Origin: Halictus rubicundus
Taxonomy: Eukaryota > Arthropoda > Insecta > Hymenoptera > Halictidae
DNA length: 64,000 nt
Assembly: GCF_050948215.1 (NCBI RefSeq)
Contig: NC_135155.1
Location: 13,038,001 to 13,102,000 of the forward strand
Reading direction: 5' to 3'
The notes beneath the pieces are model-generated. The model did not search any database. It worked only from the letters and a program-made list of their open reading frames with translations, and was not told the DNA's origin. This document shows positions 11,624 through 24,400 of the stretch, piece by piece (the stretch's first letter is position 1; each line of letters opens with the position of its first letter). The translations under genes were made by a program, and so were the position numbers.

Positions 11624-13353
11624 TTATTTCCATCGGGTAGTTATTCTGCCGTCGTTTCGCGAGTTATCCGGAGGTTGGGAAAGGCGTTTCGCTATGTTCT
11701 TAATTGCCGAAGGCTTGACGAGGTTCTCCACGCTTCCATTCATCGCGAAAATTCGCTGATTCTCCTTGTTCCTCGCGAGAACCTCCAGAAGCTGTTCGTT
11801 TCTTTTTCCACCGTAAATAGGGTGTATCGTTGCTTTCCGTGTCTTGATCTATAAACATAATAACATATTAAATTAATTACTGGCCTCGTACTGTTTCTAA
11901 AGTGAAAATAATAAAGCTGTAGAAATGAATGATGTTACTACACTTTATTCTTGTTTAAAATGAAATTTACTCAATCTTTACAGTCGTAAGTACATTCAAG
12001 CAACAATCAGCAATTTTTTGCAAAATCTTAAATTAGTTATTAAAAGCAGAAAAAATTATTTTTCACAAGCGATTTCTGGGCGATGTATGTTAAATTGATT
12101 TTTAGTCTGGGAGCCCCTAACTTCGTGATTTTTTTTCTCGGTTACTACACAAGATATCCGAATGAATTGAACTGCAAATGGTAAGTACATTCAGATTCTA
12201 TTTCATTCATTTTTTGCAAAATTTTGGGTCATGAATTAATGACAGAAAAAAATTATTTTTCGAAAGTGGTTTTTGGATGCTACATACAAACTTTATATTT
12301 TAGTATGAAAAACCTTTGACTTTATAAATATTTTTCTCCGTTACTATTCAAGATATTCGAATGAATCAAGATGCAAATGTTAGCTGCACTTCTACTGTAT
12401 TTCATCATTTTTTCTCAAAATTCTAGACCATCTTTTAAGTACAGAAAAAAATTCTTTTCTATTAGCATGTCCCAAAAACCATCTTCTACATAACACACAC
12501 AATTTCTCTACTCTACCTGAAGTACGTTTCCCTCCTCGCAATCCTCGAGCACAACAGCGTTCAACGAAGAAGCCCTAGACAATTGTTTAACATTCTCCTT
12601 GTAGAAAATCTCCGTGTTATCCACCAAATGATCGAAGGATGCGTATCTCCGTGGTTTCTGCTTTCTGCCCGACTTCTTCCACTTCATCATAGACCCCAAA
12701 AAATCTTTAAAGGACCTTTTTCGATCATGTTTCTTTCTCGAGTCCTTTACACCAATCTCCTGTTTACATTCTGTAAATATCTTCTCCAAAGTGCACCTGT
12801 TCAAATCATCCGTAGTTCTTCTGAATCGTCTCGAGTTTGCAAAATCCACGCTATGTCTTTGCAACAATTTTTCCACTTTATCGTCAATTGTGAGATCTTC
12901 GGGCAAAAATTCCTTGTTTTCCCTATTTTCAACAACTGGCAGTTTCTTGGAATCTAAACCAGGCCTGCAACGACTAACGAAAAATGTTTTTTTGGAAAAT
13001 TGACAATTTTCACTCGTTTCTCCGATATTTTGCAATCTTTCGCCCAAACAATCCGAATTAGGGTTCGAGTAATCATTTCTTCTGTAGTATTCGGCGAAGA
13101 ATTCATCATCGGCTTTGCAGGCCTCGTTTTTCTTTTCTAAAGATGCCAGAAGCTTCTTCAGAAGATTTTGCGATTTCTTCGGTTCATGTTTCTTCGCGAA
13201 TTTTCGTTTCTCCTGTTGCAGATCATTGAAAGTGTAAGTTCTGTAGCGATCTTCTGGTACGTTTCGTGTTCTGCCCACCATTTTGTCACTTCGAACTTCG
13301 TCGAGGATGTTCGAAGTTGATTTGAAACGACGGCCGACAATTTGCACAGCCAT
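11624..13353 (-). CDS. Unrecognised basic protein, two exons, 353 aa
   Basis: Exon 1 is 13353-12517, ending in a CAG|GTAGAG donor. Exon 2 is 11848-11624, after a pyrimidine-rich TTTATAG acceptor; together they encode 353 residues. I do not recognise the family. The protein is rich in Lys and Arg, with a run like KKHEPKKSQNLLKKLLASLE at about residues 54-73 that may form a basic amphipathic helix. A second basic tract is KKHDRKRSFKDFLGSMMKWK at about residues 207-226. It has no signal peptide, membrane segment or recognisable catalytic motif. Several SxR/RxxS sites could be phosphorylated. The intron contains a roughly 193-bp tandem repeat. A nuclear or cytoskeletal-adaptor role is possible from composition only. 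Exon structure is more certain than function. Confidence 0.7.
11982..12480. repeat. Tandem repeat, about 193-199 bp, 2.6 copies, intronic
   Basis: Units begin near 11982, 12175 and 12374 (GTAAGTACATTCA and variants). Each contains a TTTTTTGCAAAAT block, a GAAAAAAATTATTTTTC block and a CAAGATATTCGAATGAAT block. The array fills most of the intron of the 353-aa gene. Confidence 0.75.
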
Positions 13354-13624
13354 TTTTTAAATACTTATTCCTGTTCTTCGAACTTCTCTGTTCTCATTTA
13401 CGTCAGATTGATTCACCTCGATTGTTTCGGTAATCTGTCAACGACGCACATTTGCCGCGACGTTTCTGCCCGCTTGATAGAGTTATACTAATTCCCTGTC
13501 GAACGATAAATACCGTAGAGGTCGACTATTAGTGTACATGAACGATTTAATCCCTGTTTTCGAGACCTCAGGCGAAAACGAGCTCTGTTTGGCAACGAGC
13601 TCGTGTCAATTGTTTAGTAACTAG

Positions 13625-13823
13625 GGTAAAGGACCCAATTACTGTGAGGGCACCAATTACTGTGCCTATTAATTATGCTTGTTTTTAACATAACATACAT
13701 ATTAAATGATTTTAATGAAAAAGTTTAATGTTTTTTTTTAAATATTCATTATGCTTTAAAAATAAGTATAATAAATGTAGGCACAGCAATTGGTACCTCT
13801 ACAGTAATTGAGCCCCTTACCTT
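13625..13823. mobile_element. Inverted-repeat element (MITE D)
   Basis: Arms of about 44 bp. The left arm contains CCCAATTACTGTGAGGGCACC, then AATTACTGTGCC. The right arm is its near-perfect reverse complement (GGCACAGCAATTGGTACC, then TACAGTAATTGAG). The loop is about 110 bp of AT-rich sequence without coding capacity. It lies upstream of the 353-aa gene. Confidence 0.75.
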
Positions 13824-13975
13824 TTGAATCTCTATGCAAAATAAAAATTGTTCAGCTACAAATTAAAAATATCGTTCCAGTGGTTGACGAAAATAAATGT
13901 TCAGCGTTTATTTTTTTAAGATCGATGAAAACGGCAGAAAATGTTTATACGATGTATTTATTTATTTACAGAGTA

Positions 13976-14108
13976 GACTGCGAATCTTTATGAAATGAAA
14001 TAAAACAATTATGAATTTCAATAATCAATTTTTACGTTTTGATATCTAATTTTTAACAGGCTGCTTGCATTTTGAAAGTTTGCCATAAACGCGTAAAAAT
14101 TCGCAGTC
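13976..14108 (+). mobile_element. MITE family A, copy 3
   Basis: Begins GACTGCGAATCTTTATGAAA and ends GCGTAAAAATTCGCAGTC, flanked by TA at 13974-13975 and 14109-14110. It is 133 bp, so internally shorter than copy 1. Confidence 0.7.
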
Positions 14109-14675
14109 TATTAATCATTGGAAGGAAGGAAAAAAGTGACTCAAAGTAAAGTAATCCGTTCTTTATTCTTGTCTTCTCGTGTTCTCGTGACGATTACAAA
14201 GTACAAATCGAAAACACACGATCTACGCACGGAAATCGTTCATCATCGCAACCATACGTTCGCTAAAAACTTGGAAGTTGCAAAACTTTCTTTCGTTTTG
14301 CGCCACATTATCCACTGCCCGGCAAATAAGTCAACGATAAAAATTACTTCGAAACTGCTATTGTTTTATACTTCACGCGCGCACACACGCATTTTCATAA
14401 TGAATGCGCAATATCCGCGAATAATAGATTCTAAGTGAAATCTCTTTCGCTAGTTTATTAATGATTATGCGTTCGTGGACCTGTCTATTTATCATTAAAT
14501 AGCATCCAGGAAAGCTTGACAACTGTGCGCAACACAGGAAACGGAATGTATTCTTTTTCGATGATGTTACATTACAAATTTTCGAAAATATTAACACGTT
14601 CACCGCAGCAATAACAATTATTATTATATCGCAATTTAAAATGTTTACTCAATGAACAATCAAGATTCACTATTA

Positions 14676-15221
14676 CAGACTATGGATTTTACGTTTTTAT
14701 ACTCAGGCTCACAGAAAGTGGATCGAAAAGCTTCATTTTTCTTGTTAACGTTTTTGCTATGTACAAAATAATATATTCATTCATTTCAGATTGAGACCAT
14801 TTTTTTCGGGAGAGAATTGATTTTAAATTGGAAACATCAATTTGAAGTGCCAATTTGAGAAAAGTATCAATCTTGAAAGAGTATCAAGAAAGCATCAATT
14901 TGAAGTAACTATGAATTCTAAAACAGAACCAATTTGAAGAAAGTATGAATTCTAAAAAAGAACCAATTTGAAGAAAGTATGAATTCTAAAAAAGAACCAC
15001 TTTGAAGAAAGTATCAATTTGTAAGAAGCAGCAATTTCTACGAACTATAAATTTTAAAAAGGAGGAATAACAAGGAACTAGAGATTTTAAGATTGAATCT
15101 AATACTACAAGATAATACTTAACAATCAAGTATAAGCAAACATACAACGATACTAAATTTTATGATAATGTTCTCGAGTCTGAAATTTTGAAGATTTTTA
15201 AACGCTACGAAATCCACAGTC
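14676..15221. mobile_element. MITE family A, long copy 4 with internal tandem repeat
   Basis: The left end CAGACTATGGATTTTACG and right end CTACGAAATCCACAGTC match family A termini but lie 546 bp apart. The interior contains a 34-bp tandem repeat (about 14905-15030), so this copy probably expanded internally. Confidence 0.5.
14905..15030. repeat. 34-bp tandem repeat, about 3.5 copies
   Basis: The unit is AACCAATTTGAAGAAAGTAT followed by GAATTCTAAAAAAG. Copies are nearly identical in the centre and decay at the edges. Confidence 0.75.
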
Positions 15222-16139
15222 TACCATAGTCCTTTCATTTCCAATTCTTCAGCTCTTCGCAGTTCGCAGAATCCGACTTCCTACATACGTAGGAGGAAAA
15301 TGAATGTCTCAATGTAGACAAATGATTGCAAGGCACGTATAAAAATCGGTGTTCAGATGAAAGATGAAACTGATCGCAAACTCCACTCGTTTTGTTGCAA
15401 AATTCTCTTTAATTCTTCCCCTTTGCAACTGTATACACAATTATTTTGCGTTGTCGAACGTTAGAATACTACAATAGACAATGTACAATACTCTTTTGTC
15501 GCAAGAATCGTTTACACTCGTTCACTCGTGCATCCCTCAACGCTTTCACTACTTTAAGCCTAATTATAGACTCTGGTAACATTTGTAAGTGCAAACTAAA
15601 ACTAAATTGAATAATCTACTAAACATTAATTTCAATAGAAATTCTTGAATTCTATAAAATCGTATTCGCTGTCCGAAAATTTGCTACGAAATCCTTAATC
15701 TTTTTTTTCCAATATTTTTAAATCAAAGACTATCAAATAAACGCCAGTTGAGTATCAGCACAGTAAACCTAGTCGAAAATCGGCGATGTAGAGGAAAAAC
15801 GCTGTTTAACCTAACACTTTTAATTATTTCATTAAGTCACAATATATGGCGTGAATTATTTTTTTTTTTTTTAGCAAGAGAGCATACCAATAATATCTAG
15901 GAAGTCCGAGTTGATGACAATCGACGAGTTGACTCGTCTTCGGCGAATTAAAATATGAAAATCAATGTTCCGTTCAATGACGAAACCAAAAACACAGCTT
16001 GGAAACTAACAGGAACGTTCCTCGATCTATTAATACTGGATCACAAGCGAATCCTATATCAGAAGAAACTCGCAGAAAATCCGACGAACGCGGACGCAGA
16101 ACAAAGATTATAAATACTAAAAGATTCTTTTCTTAATAG

Positions 16140-17010
16140 TAAATAATATATTGCCCCAGGGGGCCACTCAAGGGGTTCTCGAGGGCCACAAATTTTTCTA
16201 TCACAAATACGGAGAAACACTACTATTCTTCGTTCCAGTAATTCTCTATTGGCTTAATGATAATTGGAAAATTTCCCCGAAGGGCAAAAGACAACGGTGC
16301 TCCTAGGGGCCAAAACCATCTCTTTTACTACCACTGCTATGGATATGACTTTTCTCGTTTCAGAAACTAGCTTCCTTTTACCACTACAATTCGATTTTTT
16401 CTGTATTGAGCAACAGAAGGCGTTTCAATGATTCCGCTAAAATCCTATTTATTAAACAATAATGAAAAATATATTGCCTCAGAGGGAAACTTAAAATGCT
16501 CCCAAGTGTCAAAACCTGGGAACGTGATAGAGGTATCACTATCGCAAAGGAAACTAGTTCCCTCTTTCCACTAACACTCTAGTTTAGACCAATAAACAAC
16601 AATGAATAATATATTTCCCCAGAGGGCAACTTAAAAAGCTCCCAAGGGCCACAACCTGGGAACGTAATAGAGGTATCACTATCGCAAAGGAATCTAACAC
16701 TCTATTTTAGACCAATAAACAACAATGAATAATATATTGCCCCAGAGGGCAACTTAACATGATCCCAAGGGCCACAACCTGGGAACGTGATAGAGGTGTT
16801 ACTATTGAAAAGGAAACTAGTTTCCACTATCTACTAAGTATCCTTTTCTGTAGGGCAATGCAAGATGCTCCCAAGGGCCAAAACCTGGGAACATGATACG
16901 AGTATCATTATCCCTAAGAAAACTAGTTTCCTTTTTCCATTAAAACTCTACTTTGCCAGCATCTATAAAAAAATTTCCCCAGACGGGCAACTCAGAACGC
17001 TCTCAAGGGC
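16140..17010. repeat. Degenerate tandem array of 107-200 bp units next to the repeat-protein gene
   Basis: At least seven units share CCCCAGAGGGCAACTT, CTCCCAAGGGCCA and AACCTGGGAACGTGATAG. Starts are near 16158, 16279, 16480, 16621, 16744, 16851 and 16981. Unit length varies through indels. The array ends about 20 bases from the stop codon at 17027, so it is likely the gene's 3' UTR or 3' flank. Confidence 0.75.
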
Positions 17011-17026
17011 CAAATCTCCCCACCAC

Positions 17027-20000
17027 TTAATCACTAACTCGAAATGTGGCTCCAATGCCAGACCTCCTCCTCGACGCTCTCGTGATCCTGTTTCTACTAA
17101 CCTCGGGTCCACTACTCTCATACTGCGTGTCTTCAGACCAGTTGCTATCTGTCGTCGAGCAGCCAACAGCAGATTTATCAGATCTATCAGAGTACCCGGA
17201 ATCCATGACAATGGTCTCATCGATCCTGAAGAATTTCCTGGACAGCCCATGATTTCTTCTGAAAGTCGCTCCCCATGGAGAGTGCACGTTCTCGTTCTCG
17301 CTGTCGCTCTTGATGGGGCTGACACACGGAGACGCGTCGGTGTTGGTTGACAGTCTCGACATCATGCTGAGGAGGGAGCTGGTCCTGGGCAGCTTGCACC
17401 TGGACACCGGAATCCAATAGACGGAGTCGTCATCATGATGTTGCTTCTGCTCCGAAGCCTTGCTGGTGTCCAAGGACACATTGAAGTCGTAGGTCTTATT
17501 ATTATCATCACTCTCCAACGGAACCGGAGACCTTTGATCAGAGTCGCTGCTGCTCTCGGTGTCCTTGGAAGACACTGTCGTAACGGATGATTTGACATCA
17601 GACTCGCTACCGCTTCCTAGATCATCCTCGTTCTTGATCGTCGATGTGAATGATCCCTGAATAGTTTCATCCAGGAGCGACGAGTTCCCCTTCTCCATAG
17701 CGTCCACCACGGTTCTGACAAAATTCTGGTGCGCTCCAGGTACGTTGCTCTGTTTTCTTAACGAAGCTTGCTTGATAGCCCTCTCTGTCATAGCTTCGAT
17801 GATCTCTCGGACCACGCTCTTCTCTTTAGGAGGCTGCTTGCTTCTCACCACGTTCTCCAGCTCCATCGACTTCCTCCTGGAGTTCAGGAACCTGGTGCTG
17901 GGAGAGTTTGGGTTCGTCACTGGCTCAGTGGCCTTCCTTTGCTGCACCGGCGTCTTCGAGAACTCTGCCATATTCTTAAACTCGGGAGAAGCCAATGACA
18001 TCCTTCTGGAATTCAACAACTTGGTAATGGAACAGTCTGCATCCTCTTTCTCCATCTCCTTCCTCTGCTGCATCAGCATTCTTGAAATCTCTTTAAGATC
18101 CTTCAACTCCTGAGGAACTATAGACATCCTTCTGGACTTCGGGAACCTGGTTCTGGAAGACGACTCCGTGTCCTTCTCCTGCGTCTCATCCTTCCTCTGC
18201 TGAACCGAAGTCTTTGAAGATTCTCCAATGTTCTTCAACTCCTCAGGAATCATCGACATCCTTCTGGAGTTATGGGATCCGGCGCAGGGAGACTCCGCGT
18301 CCTTCTTGGGCTGTACCGGAGTCTTCGAAGACTCTCCAATATTCTTCAACTCTTCGGGGACCATCGACATCCTTCGAGAGTTATGGGATCTGGTGCTGGG
18401 AGACTCCGCGTCCTTCCTCTGCTGCACCGGAGTCTTTGAAGATTCTCCAATGTTCTTCAACTCCTCAGGAATCATCGACATCCTTCTGGAGTTATGGGAT
18501 TCGGCGCAGGGAGACTCCGCGTCCTTCTTCGGCTGTACCGGAGTCTTTGAAAACTCTCCAATATTCTTCGACTCCTCGGGGACCATCGACATCCTTCTGG
18601 AGTTATGGGATCTGGTGCTGGGAGACTCCGCGTCCTTTCTCAGCTGCGCCGGAGTCATTGAAGACTCTTCAGTATTTGTCAACTCCTCAGGGATCGTCGA
18701 CATCTTTTTGAAGTTATAGGACCTGGTGCAGGTACACTCCGTGTCGTTTCTCAGCTGCACCGGAGTCTTTGAAGACTCTCCAATATTCTTCAACTCCTCA
18801 GGGATCATTGGAATTTTTCTTGAGCTCTGAGACTTGGCGCTGGGAGACTCCGCGTCCTTCTTCGGCTGCGCCGGACTCTTTGAAGACTCTCCAATGTTCT
18901 TCAACTCCTCAGGAATCATTGAAATTCTTCGGGAGTTCTGGGGTCTGGTGCTGGGAGACTCCGCGTCCTTCTTCAGCTGCACCGGAGTCTTTGAAGACTC
19001 TCCAAGATCCTTCGACTCTGCAGGAACCGTCGATTTCTTCCATTCCAGGGTGGATCGCTTCACAGGAGTGCTCCCGCCGATACTAATGTTCTCCACCTTC
19101 TTCACGATCTCTTGAACCTTCGTTGGTGATTTAAGAGAGTCCACTGGCTCGAAGATGATGGGCTCGACGGATCGGATGTTCCTCTCTAACAAGTTTCGCA
19201 GTCTCTGGCTAACTTTAGGTGTCTCCTCGTAGCTGACCGATAGTGGTTTCTCACGCCAGATGGATTTCATGGTCGATGTTCTATCTTGCATACTCTGCGA
19301 GGCCTTCTCACAGTCATCGCTCATCGATGTGTCTTTCCAGCTGTCCTCGAAGATTGAGAGCTTCTCCAGAATGTTCTTTGATGGTGCTCTTTTTCCTTTT
19401 GGAGACTCTTCAAGGATCGTTGATGAGAAGAGGCTGGCCGGAGAGAATTTTGGTGTCGAAGCTGTACGGACCCTAAAGCTGGAGTTTCTCTTAGGCGTTA
19501 GTGGAGGTTCTGGAGGTTGGATGTTATCTTCCTGTTCCTTATTAGGCGAGCTTGTTTTCTGTGGAGTGCATTCAAAATCAGAGTCTTCTGCAGACTTGGA
19601 CGAGTCGTTGTTGGTCTTCTTGGCCGATTTCTTGCGTTTTATTATAATGTATGTGTTGTAGTTGGATGCGTCAGGGTCCTCTTCAAGGTATGATAGATCC
19701 AAAGGTGCTCCTCGTGCGAGCACGATGTTTATGTTGTGAAGCTTGCGGGATGGAGACATTTTTGGGAACGTCTTGCTGATGTCACGTCTTGGTTTTATAT
19801 CTGGGATGGTGGTGTCCATCTTTTCTGTCGTTGTTGATGCAGATTTCTCCTGCTTCGAGTTTGGAGATTTTTGGTGGCGTTGGATCTTGTAGGTGCCTGT
19901 AGACGGATTGTTCGGTTCAGATGTTTCCGGCGATTCTGATGATGATGCATCTGTAAGCGATGACAGACGTTTGTTAGAGTTAGTTCATTTTTAGAGAAAA

Positions 20001-21457
20001 GAAAAGATCTTCAATTTTTCTGACGTTTAACATAATTTTTACAAACGAGCTCTATTAGACGAAATCTACGGAATAGAGTTAAGGCAAAAAATGAATTCTT
20101 CGGTGAAAATAGAAAATTTTGCAATCGATCAAATCATCCTAAACGAAATAAAAAAAATCCAATGGATTTAACAAATTAGCTTCAGAGAGATATTGATTCC
20201 AGAACGAGTTCGTTTTCGCGAATCGAAAACCAAAAAGATCAAAAATAAAAATCGATAATTTTAATCGACGAATTTTCAACTCTGGTTTAATTAATTAGAT
20301 TTTACGGTGGTGATAGATACCTGATGTAGATAAGGTGTCCAAATTCGTTACGGAAATTCTCTTCCAATCAGGATTTTTCCAAGATGACGGGCGAACATCA
20401 AGCGGCGTGTTGTTTAAAATTTTTGGCGGGTTGGAGCGTTTGTTCAGGTACCACTCCGGGATAGAAAGATTCTGTAGAGATCTTTGAACCCTCAATTCTG
20501 CGTCTGTCAATTCTCTCTCCTGTAAATAAAAAAGAACATGAAAATTAGAATTCTCCATTTCAAATAATCAACTGACAAAAATCCACGCAGCATATTTTGA
20601 ATGAAAATATATTTTATAAAATAACGATCTTAAGAATTGAAGTATAAAATAAAAACAAGTTATTTTAAAGAAAATATTGAGGTTCAATAAGAACACTGTC
20701 TAAGAGAGCATCATCGTTTGTTCCTTTGTCATTACACTAGAATACGTTGAACCTCGTGAGCACGTTTTTGTACAGGTGCGATAAAGTCACAGGTAAACAA
20801 TCAGCAACGGTGATTCAGAATGTACGAAAACACTTATTTTTGAAATTAGGCGAAAATCATTTCACTTGGAAATCACAGTAAATTTTGTTAAATATATTAC
20901 ACCGAATATTGAAATGATAAAACCCACTGTCTATTCATTATTAAATGTATCCTATCATATCTCTTCCTTGCATACCTAATGATTGATCAGAGTAATTCAT
21001 AGAAATTCGAAATCAGACAAAACAAGTTCCCCAAAAAATTTTCCAAAATTTACATAATTAACGATTGATCTGTATTATTGGAGGGAATTGAAATCGAATA
21101 AAAATTCTATTGAATAGAAATTCTATACTGAAATTTACGCGACTGTGAATGCTACATAAAATCTATAATCTATCAATCATTAAACGTATGCTAAAATGTT
21201 TCTTGCTTGCACAATTAACTATTGCCAACTATTATTTTAAATAACTTGAAATCCCGTAAAAATTAGTTCACTTAGAAGGAAAAATATGAAAAATCCTTCA
21301 TGAAAACGTAATAATTAAGCACCGAAGCTACCGACTACCAACACAAGAATTAACAAACAAATTTAGCAGTCGATTTATAATAATATTTAAACAAAATACT
21401 TACATATTCGTCAGAGGACAGCATGTTGTTTCTAATCCACATCACCGGCACCGACAT
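17027..21457 (-). CDS. Large disordered protein with about ten 36-residue RRxSMxPEEL repeats
   Basis: Exons on the minus strand are 21457-21404, 20519-20321 and 19950-17027. Phases 0 and 1 close, giving 1,058 residues. I do not recognise the family. A short N-terminal region looks conserved: MWIRNNMLSSDEY, then RVQRSLQNLSIPEWYLN (about residues 30-46). The rest is polar and probably disordered. The middle (about residues 310-680) is a tandem array whose unit reads roughly SRRMSMIPEELKNIGESSK, then TPVQQRKDAESPS. Each unit carries an RRxS motif resembling basophilic kinase sites (PKA, ROCK or PAK type), plus SP and TP sites. The C-terminus is basic (RASRRRSGIGATFR). No enzyme domain, signal peptide or membrane helix is visible. 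The start was chosen because ATG 21457 leads through two consensus introns. A scaffold or cytoskeletal function would be a guess. Confidence 0.8.
17925..19015 (-). repeat. Coding tandem repeat, 108 bp, with 216-bp higher-order period
   Basis: Minus-strand units of about 108 bp encode the 36-residue repeat. In the centre (about 18195-18660) alternating units differ consistently: MIPEEL with QQRKDAESPST versus MVPEEL or MVPEES with QPKKDAESPCA. This gives a two-unit period of 216 bp that is itself duplicated. Outer units are more diverged. Confidence 0.85.
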
Positions 21458-24400
21458 TTTCGTTAAAATTTAGCAACAAAAATTCGACGAAGACACACAA
21501 TAACAATAATTGCCACAATCTTTCAATTCTATTTGTTAAACTATAAACGGCACGATACTAAACTAAACGCGTGTTTACAAATAGAGTCGTCAAGATTGTA
21601 TCAGTCATGTTGCTGTTTGAAAATCAACAGAGCCGTAACATTGTCAGACAAAAACAACGAGTGGATTGACGAACGTTACACAAACTCCGTGCCAGAAATG
21701 AACTGATCAACCCTGACGGGCCTCATTATATAGTCGCAGGGGTAGCTACCCCCACTACGCGCCCTCTAGCCGCAAGGATTCAGACCCCTCGCTATGCAGA
21801 AGTTTAAGTCACTAATCGCATAATTAATTTTTAATTAAAATCTTACCTCGTCTGCAGATGTTTCGGTTTTTGGGGATTTTTCCTACAGTGACAGCAATTT
21901 TTGACAGCTAAAAAACAACTGTTGCATACATCGTTCCGAAACTTTGTAGATTTGTTTAATCATGTTTGAGGAATATACAGTAATTTTTGCGAATTAGAAT
22001 TTTTGTTGCATTCGAAGCCGTAGGCGAATTAAAGGGTGTACAATAAAATTAAACAATTAGAAAATAACTGTAAGTCGCATAACGTCGAAACTTTGTCGAT
22101 TCATTCCCCTAAGTTTGAAGAATAGACATACATTATATCAGACATACATTACATACAATAATTTTTGCGAATTAGAATTTTTGTTGCATTCAAAGCGGTA
22201 GGCGAATTAAAGGGTGTACAATAAAATTAAACAATTAGAAAATAACTGTAAGTCGCATAACGTCGAAACTTTGTCGATTCATTCCCCTAAGTTTGAAGAA
22301 TAGACATACATTATATCAGACATACATTACATACAATAATTTTTGCGAATTAGAATTTTTGTTGCATTCAAAGCGGTAGGCGAATTAAAGGGTGTACAAT
22401 AAAATTAAACAATTAGAAAATAACTGTAAGTCGCATAACGTCGAAACTTTGTCCATTCATTCCCCTAAGTTTGAAGAATAGACATACATTATATCAGATA
22501 AAAATATCCAGTCCATTAAAAATTTCACAATTACACAATTGTAATCGACTCAAACAAAAAGTCCAAAAAGATTCTCAGTTTATGGAAATTTAACTAAACA
22601 AAATGCAACTTGAGAAACAATAAAAAATGAGGTCTGGATCTGGCATTACGATCAACAGAATATTACAACAATGAAAAATGTTATTAACGGAAACGCGTTG
22701 CTAATATTGCCGTTAACGCGTCAGAACGAATAACTGCAAGTACAATTCTATAGAATTTCCGGGAAATACTCGGAAGGGTGGGATTACGGGGGTATTAATT
22801 ATGGCGTGGAAGAACCCACGGTGCCCGTGAGGATAATCCGGGCGCCTAGAGTGGCCAGGCTATGGCGGGGTAAAACGACCGGCGACATTAAAGACAATAT
22901 AAATCTTCGGAAACGACTACCTGTCTGTCTGACCTTTCCTTCCGTATTACGTTTGTTGTCGTTCGAGTCGCCGCCGTTTCAATGAGCGCGAAGCGCTCCC
23001 TAAGCAAGGAACGGTTGACAATAATCACAGTGTGTTACTTGTGAGTGAGATATCATTATTTTACCGTAGCTACGATTTGTCAGAGACACGCACTTGAGCG
23101 CATTGTGTTCGCGTAACTGGAGGATCATGCGAGAAATCATTCTGAAATTATTGATGAGTTTCATTGAATTTTATACAATGCATTCTTCACTGTATTTGTC
23201 AACGCTCTTTACTAATAAATAAATTGACTGTTTCAACAATCATGAAATTACGCGCGTTTTTAACTTGTAAATATTTGAAGAATTTGAGGCATTCAAAAAG
23301 TTTAAATATAATTTAAATGAGTATAATAATGACCTTTTTGGGTTCGTGATGAATACATGTATAATATAGTACATATATCTTACTAGAAGTCTTTACACAT
23401 TAACATAAACATTCGGGGTGTAACTATTGCCTCGCGTATGCATGAGCAAATACGCACGAGTCAATGTGGGCGTCGAGTGGCTTTCATCGTTCCACTCGTG
23501 CGTTCTCCAATCATTCCCACAACCCAGTTCCTAAATCGAAATTGCATCATGTGTAACGCGTGAAATATTCCGTTTGTACTGGTATGTGACATAACATAAT
23601 TACAATACGACCTTGAGATGACCTTGCTGTACGCAACTGTATCCGTCAAATGATAATTTGTTATTTAACTACAAAAGAACGTCATCAACGTTTCTGTTTT
23701 GACGCTAAAAATATTTTAGAAAAATTTTGAAAACAGATTCTGACACTGAATACTAAGCTTTATAAAAGTGACAAAATGGGGAATAAGACCGAGGAGAAAC
23801 CTTGAAAAGGGGCAAGCAGATTCTGACATAAAGAACTGTAAACATGACGGTGGGGGTTAAAGCAGCAGAAAAGCTCCCCCACGATCAGGAAAATTGATGT
23901 CGGTCGAGCTAACAAAGAAAGTCGAGTGAAAATTAGAGTGGGGTGAAAGGGAGGGCGTGAAAGTGGTCGACCGGGATGCTCTTCCTCGTAGCGAGCCCCG
24001 GAATTCGGACCGTTACCCACCTGGTGGGGGATCAATCGCGTGTGTGGAGGGGAGGGCAGGACGCGGGGCCAGTGGTCCCATTTGTCGTCGAGTCTTGTGC
24101 GAAGTGCGCTGGTCAACGAGAGAAGATCGTTAGTATAATATATCACGATTTTCGCGACCCAGTTCGATCCCGCGTCCCTGGACAGGTGCTAAAAGCTCCC
24201 GGCCCAAGAGATTAGAATGGTAACGCGATTGGGCCCGATTTACGATCGTTGACCACGGCGAAGCGAAAAGAACGTAACGGGACAGTGTACAAAGGGGATC
24301 CGGGACGTCTAAGACGGCCCCCTCGATGGTTTACAGGTAAGGGTGGAATTCTGGGGATTGATTGCGGGCCCAGGTAACCAATTGGGCCTAATTGCACCGC

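Larger units (their letters stand above)
13354..17026. other. Spacer between two minus-strand genes, densely filled with repeats
   Basis: No exon was recognised. The region contains an inverted-repeat element (13625-13823), two MITE family A copies (13976-14108 and 14676-15221) and a seven-unit degenerate tandem array (about 16140-17010) reaching almost to the stop codon of the repeat-protein gene. The intervening 15222-16139 shows nothing I can identify. Confidence 0.6.

Noticed and set aside
18214..18719. Two 160-codon plus-strand ORFs in different frames
   Set aside because: They are antisense products of the 108-bp coding repeat. A unit length divisible by three keeps several frames open at once.
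21935..22497. CRISPR-like spacing of repeats
   Set aside because: The whole 178-bp unit is repeated, with no unique spacers, and the genome is eukaryotic.
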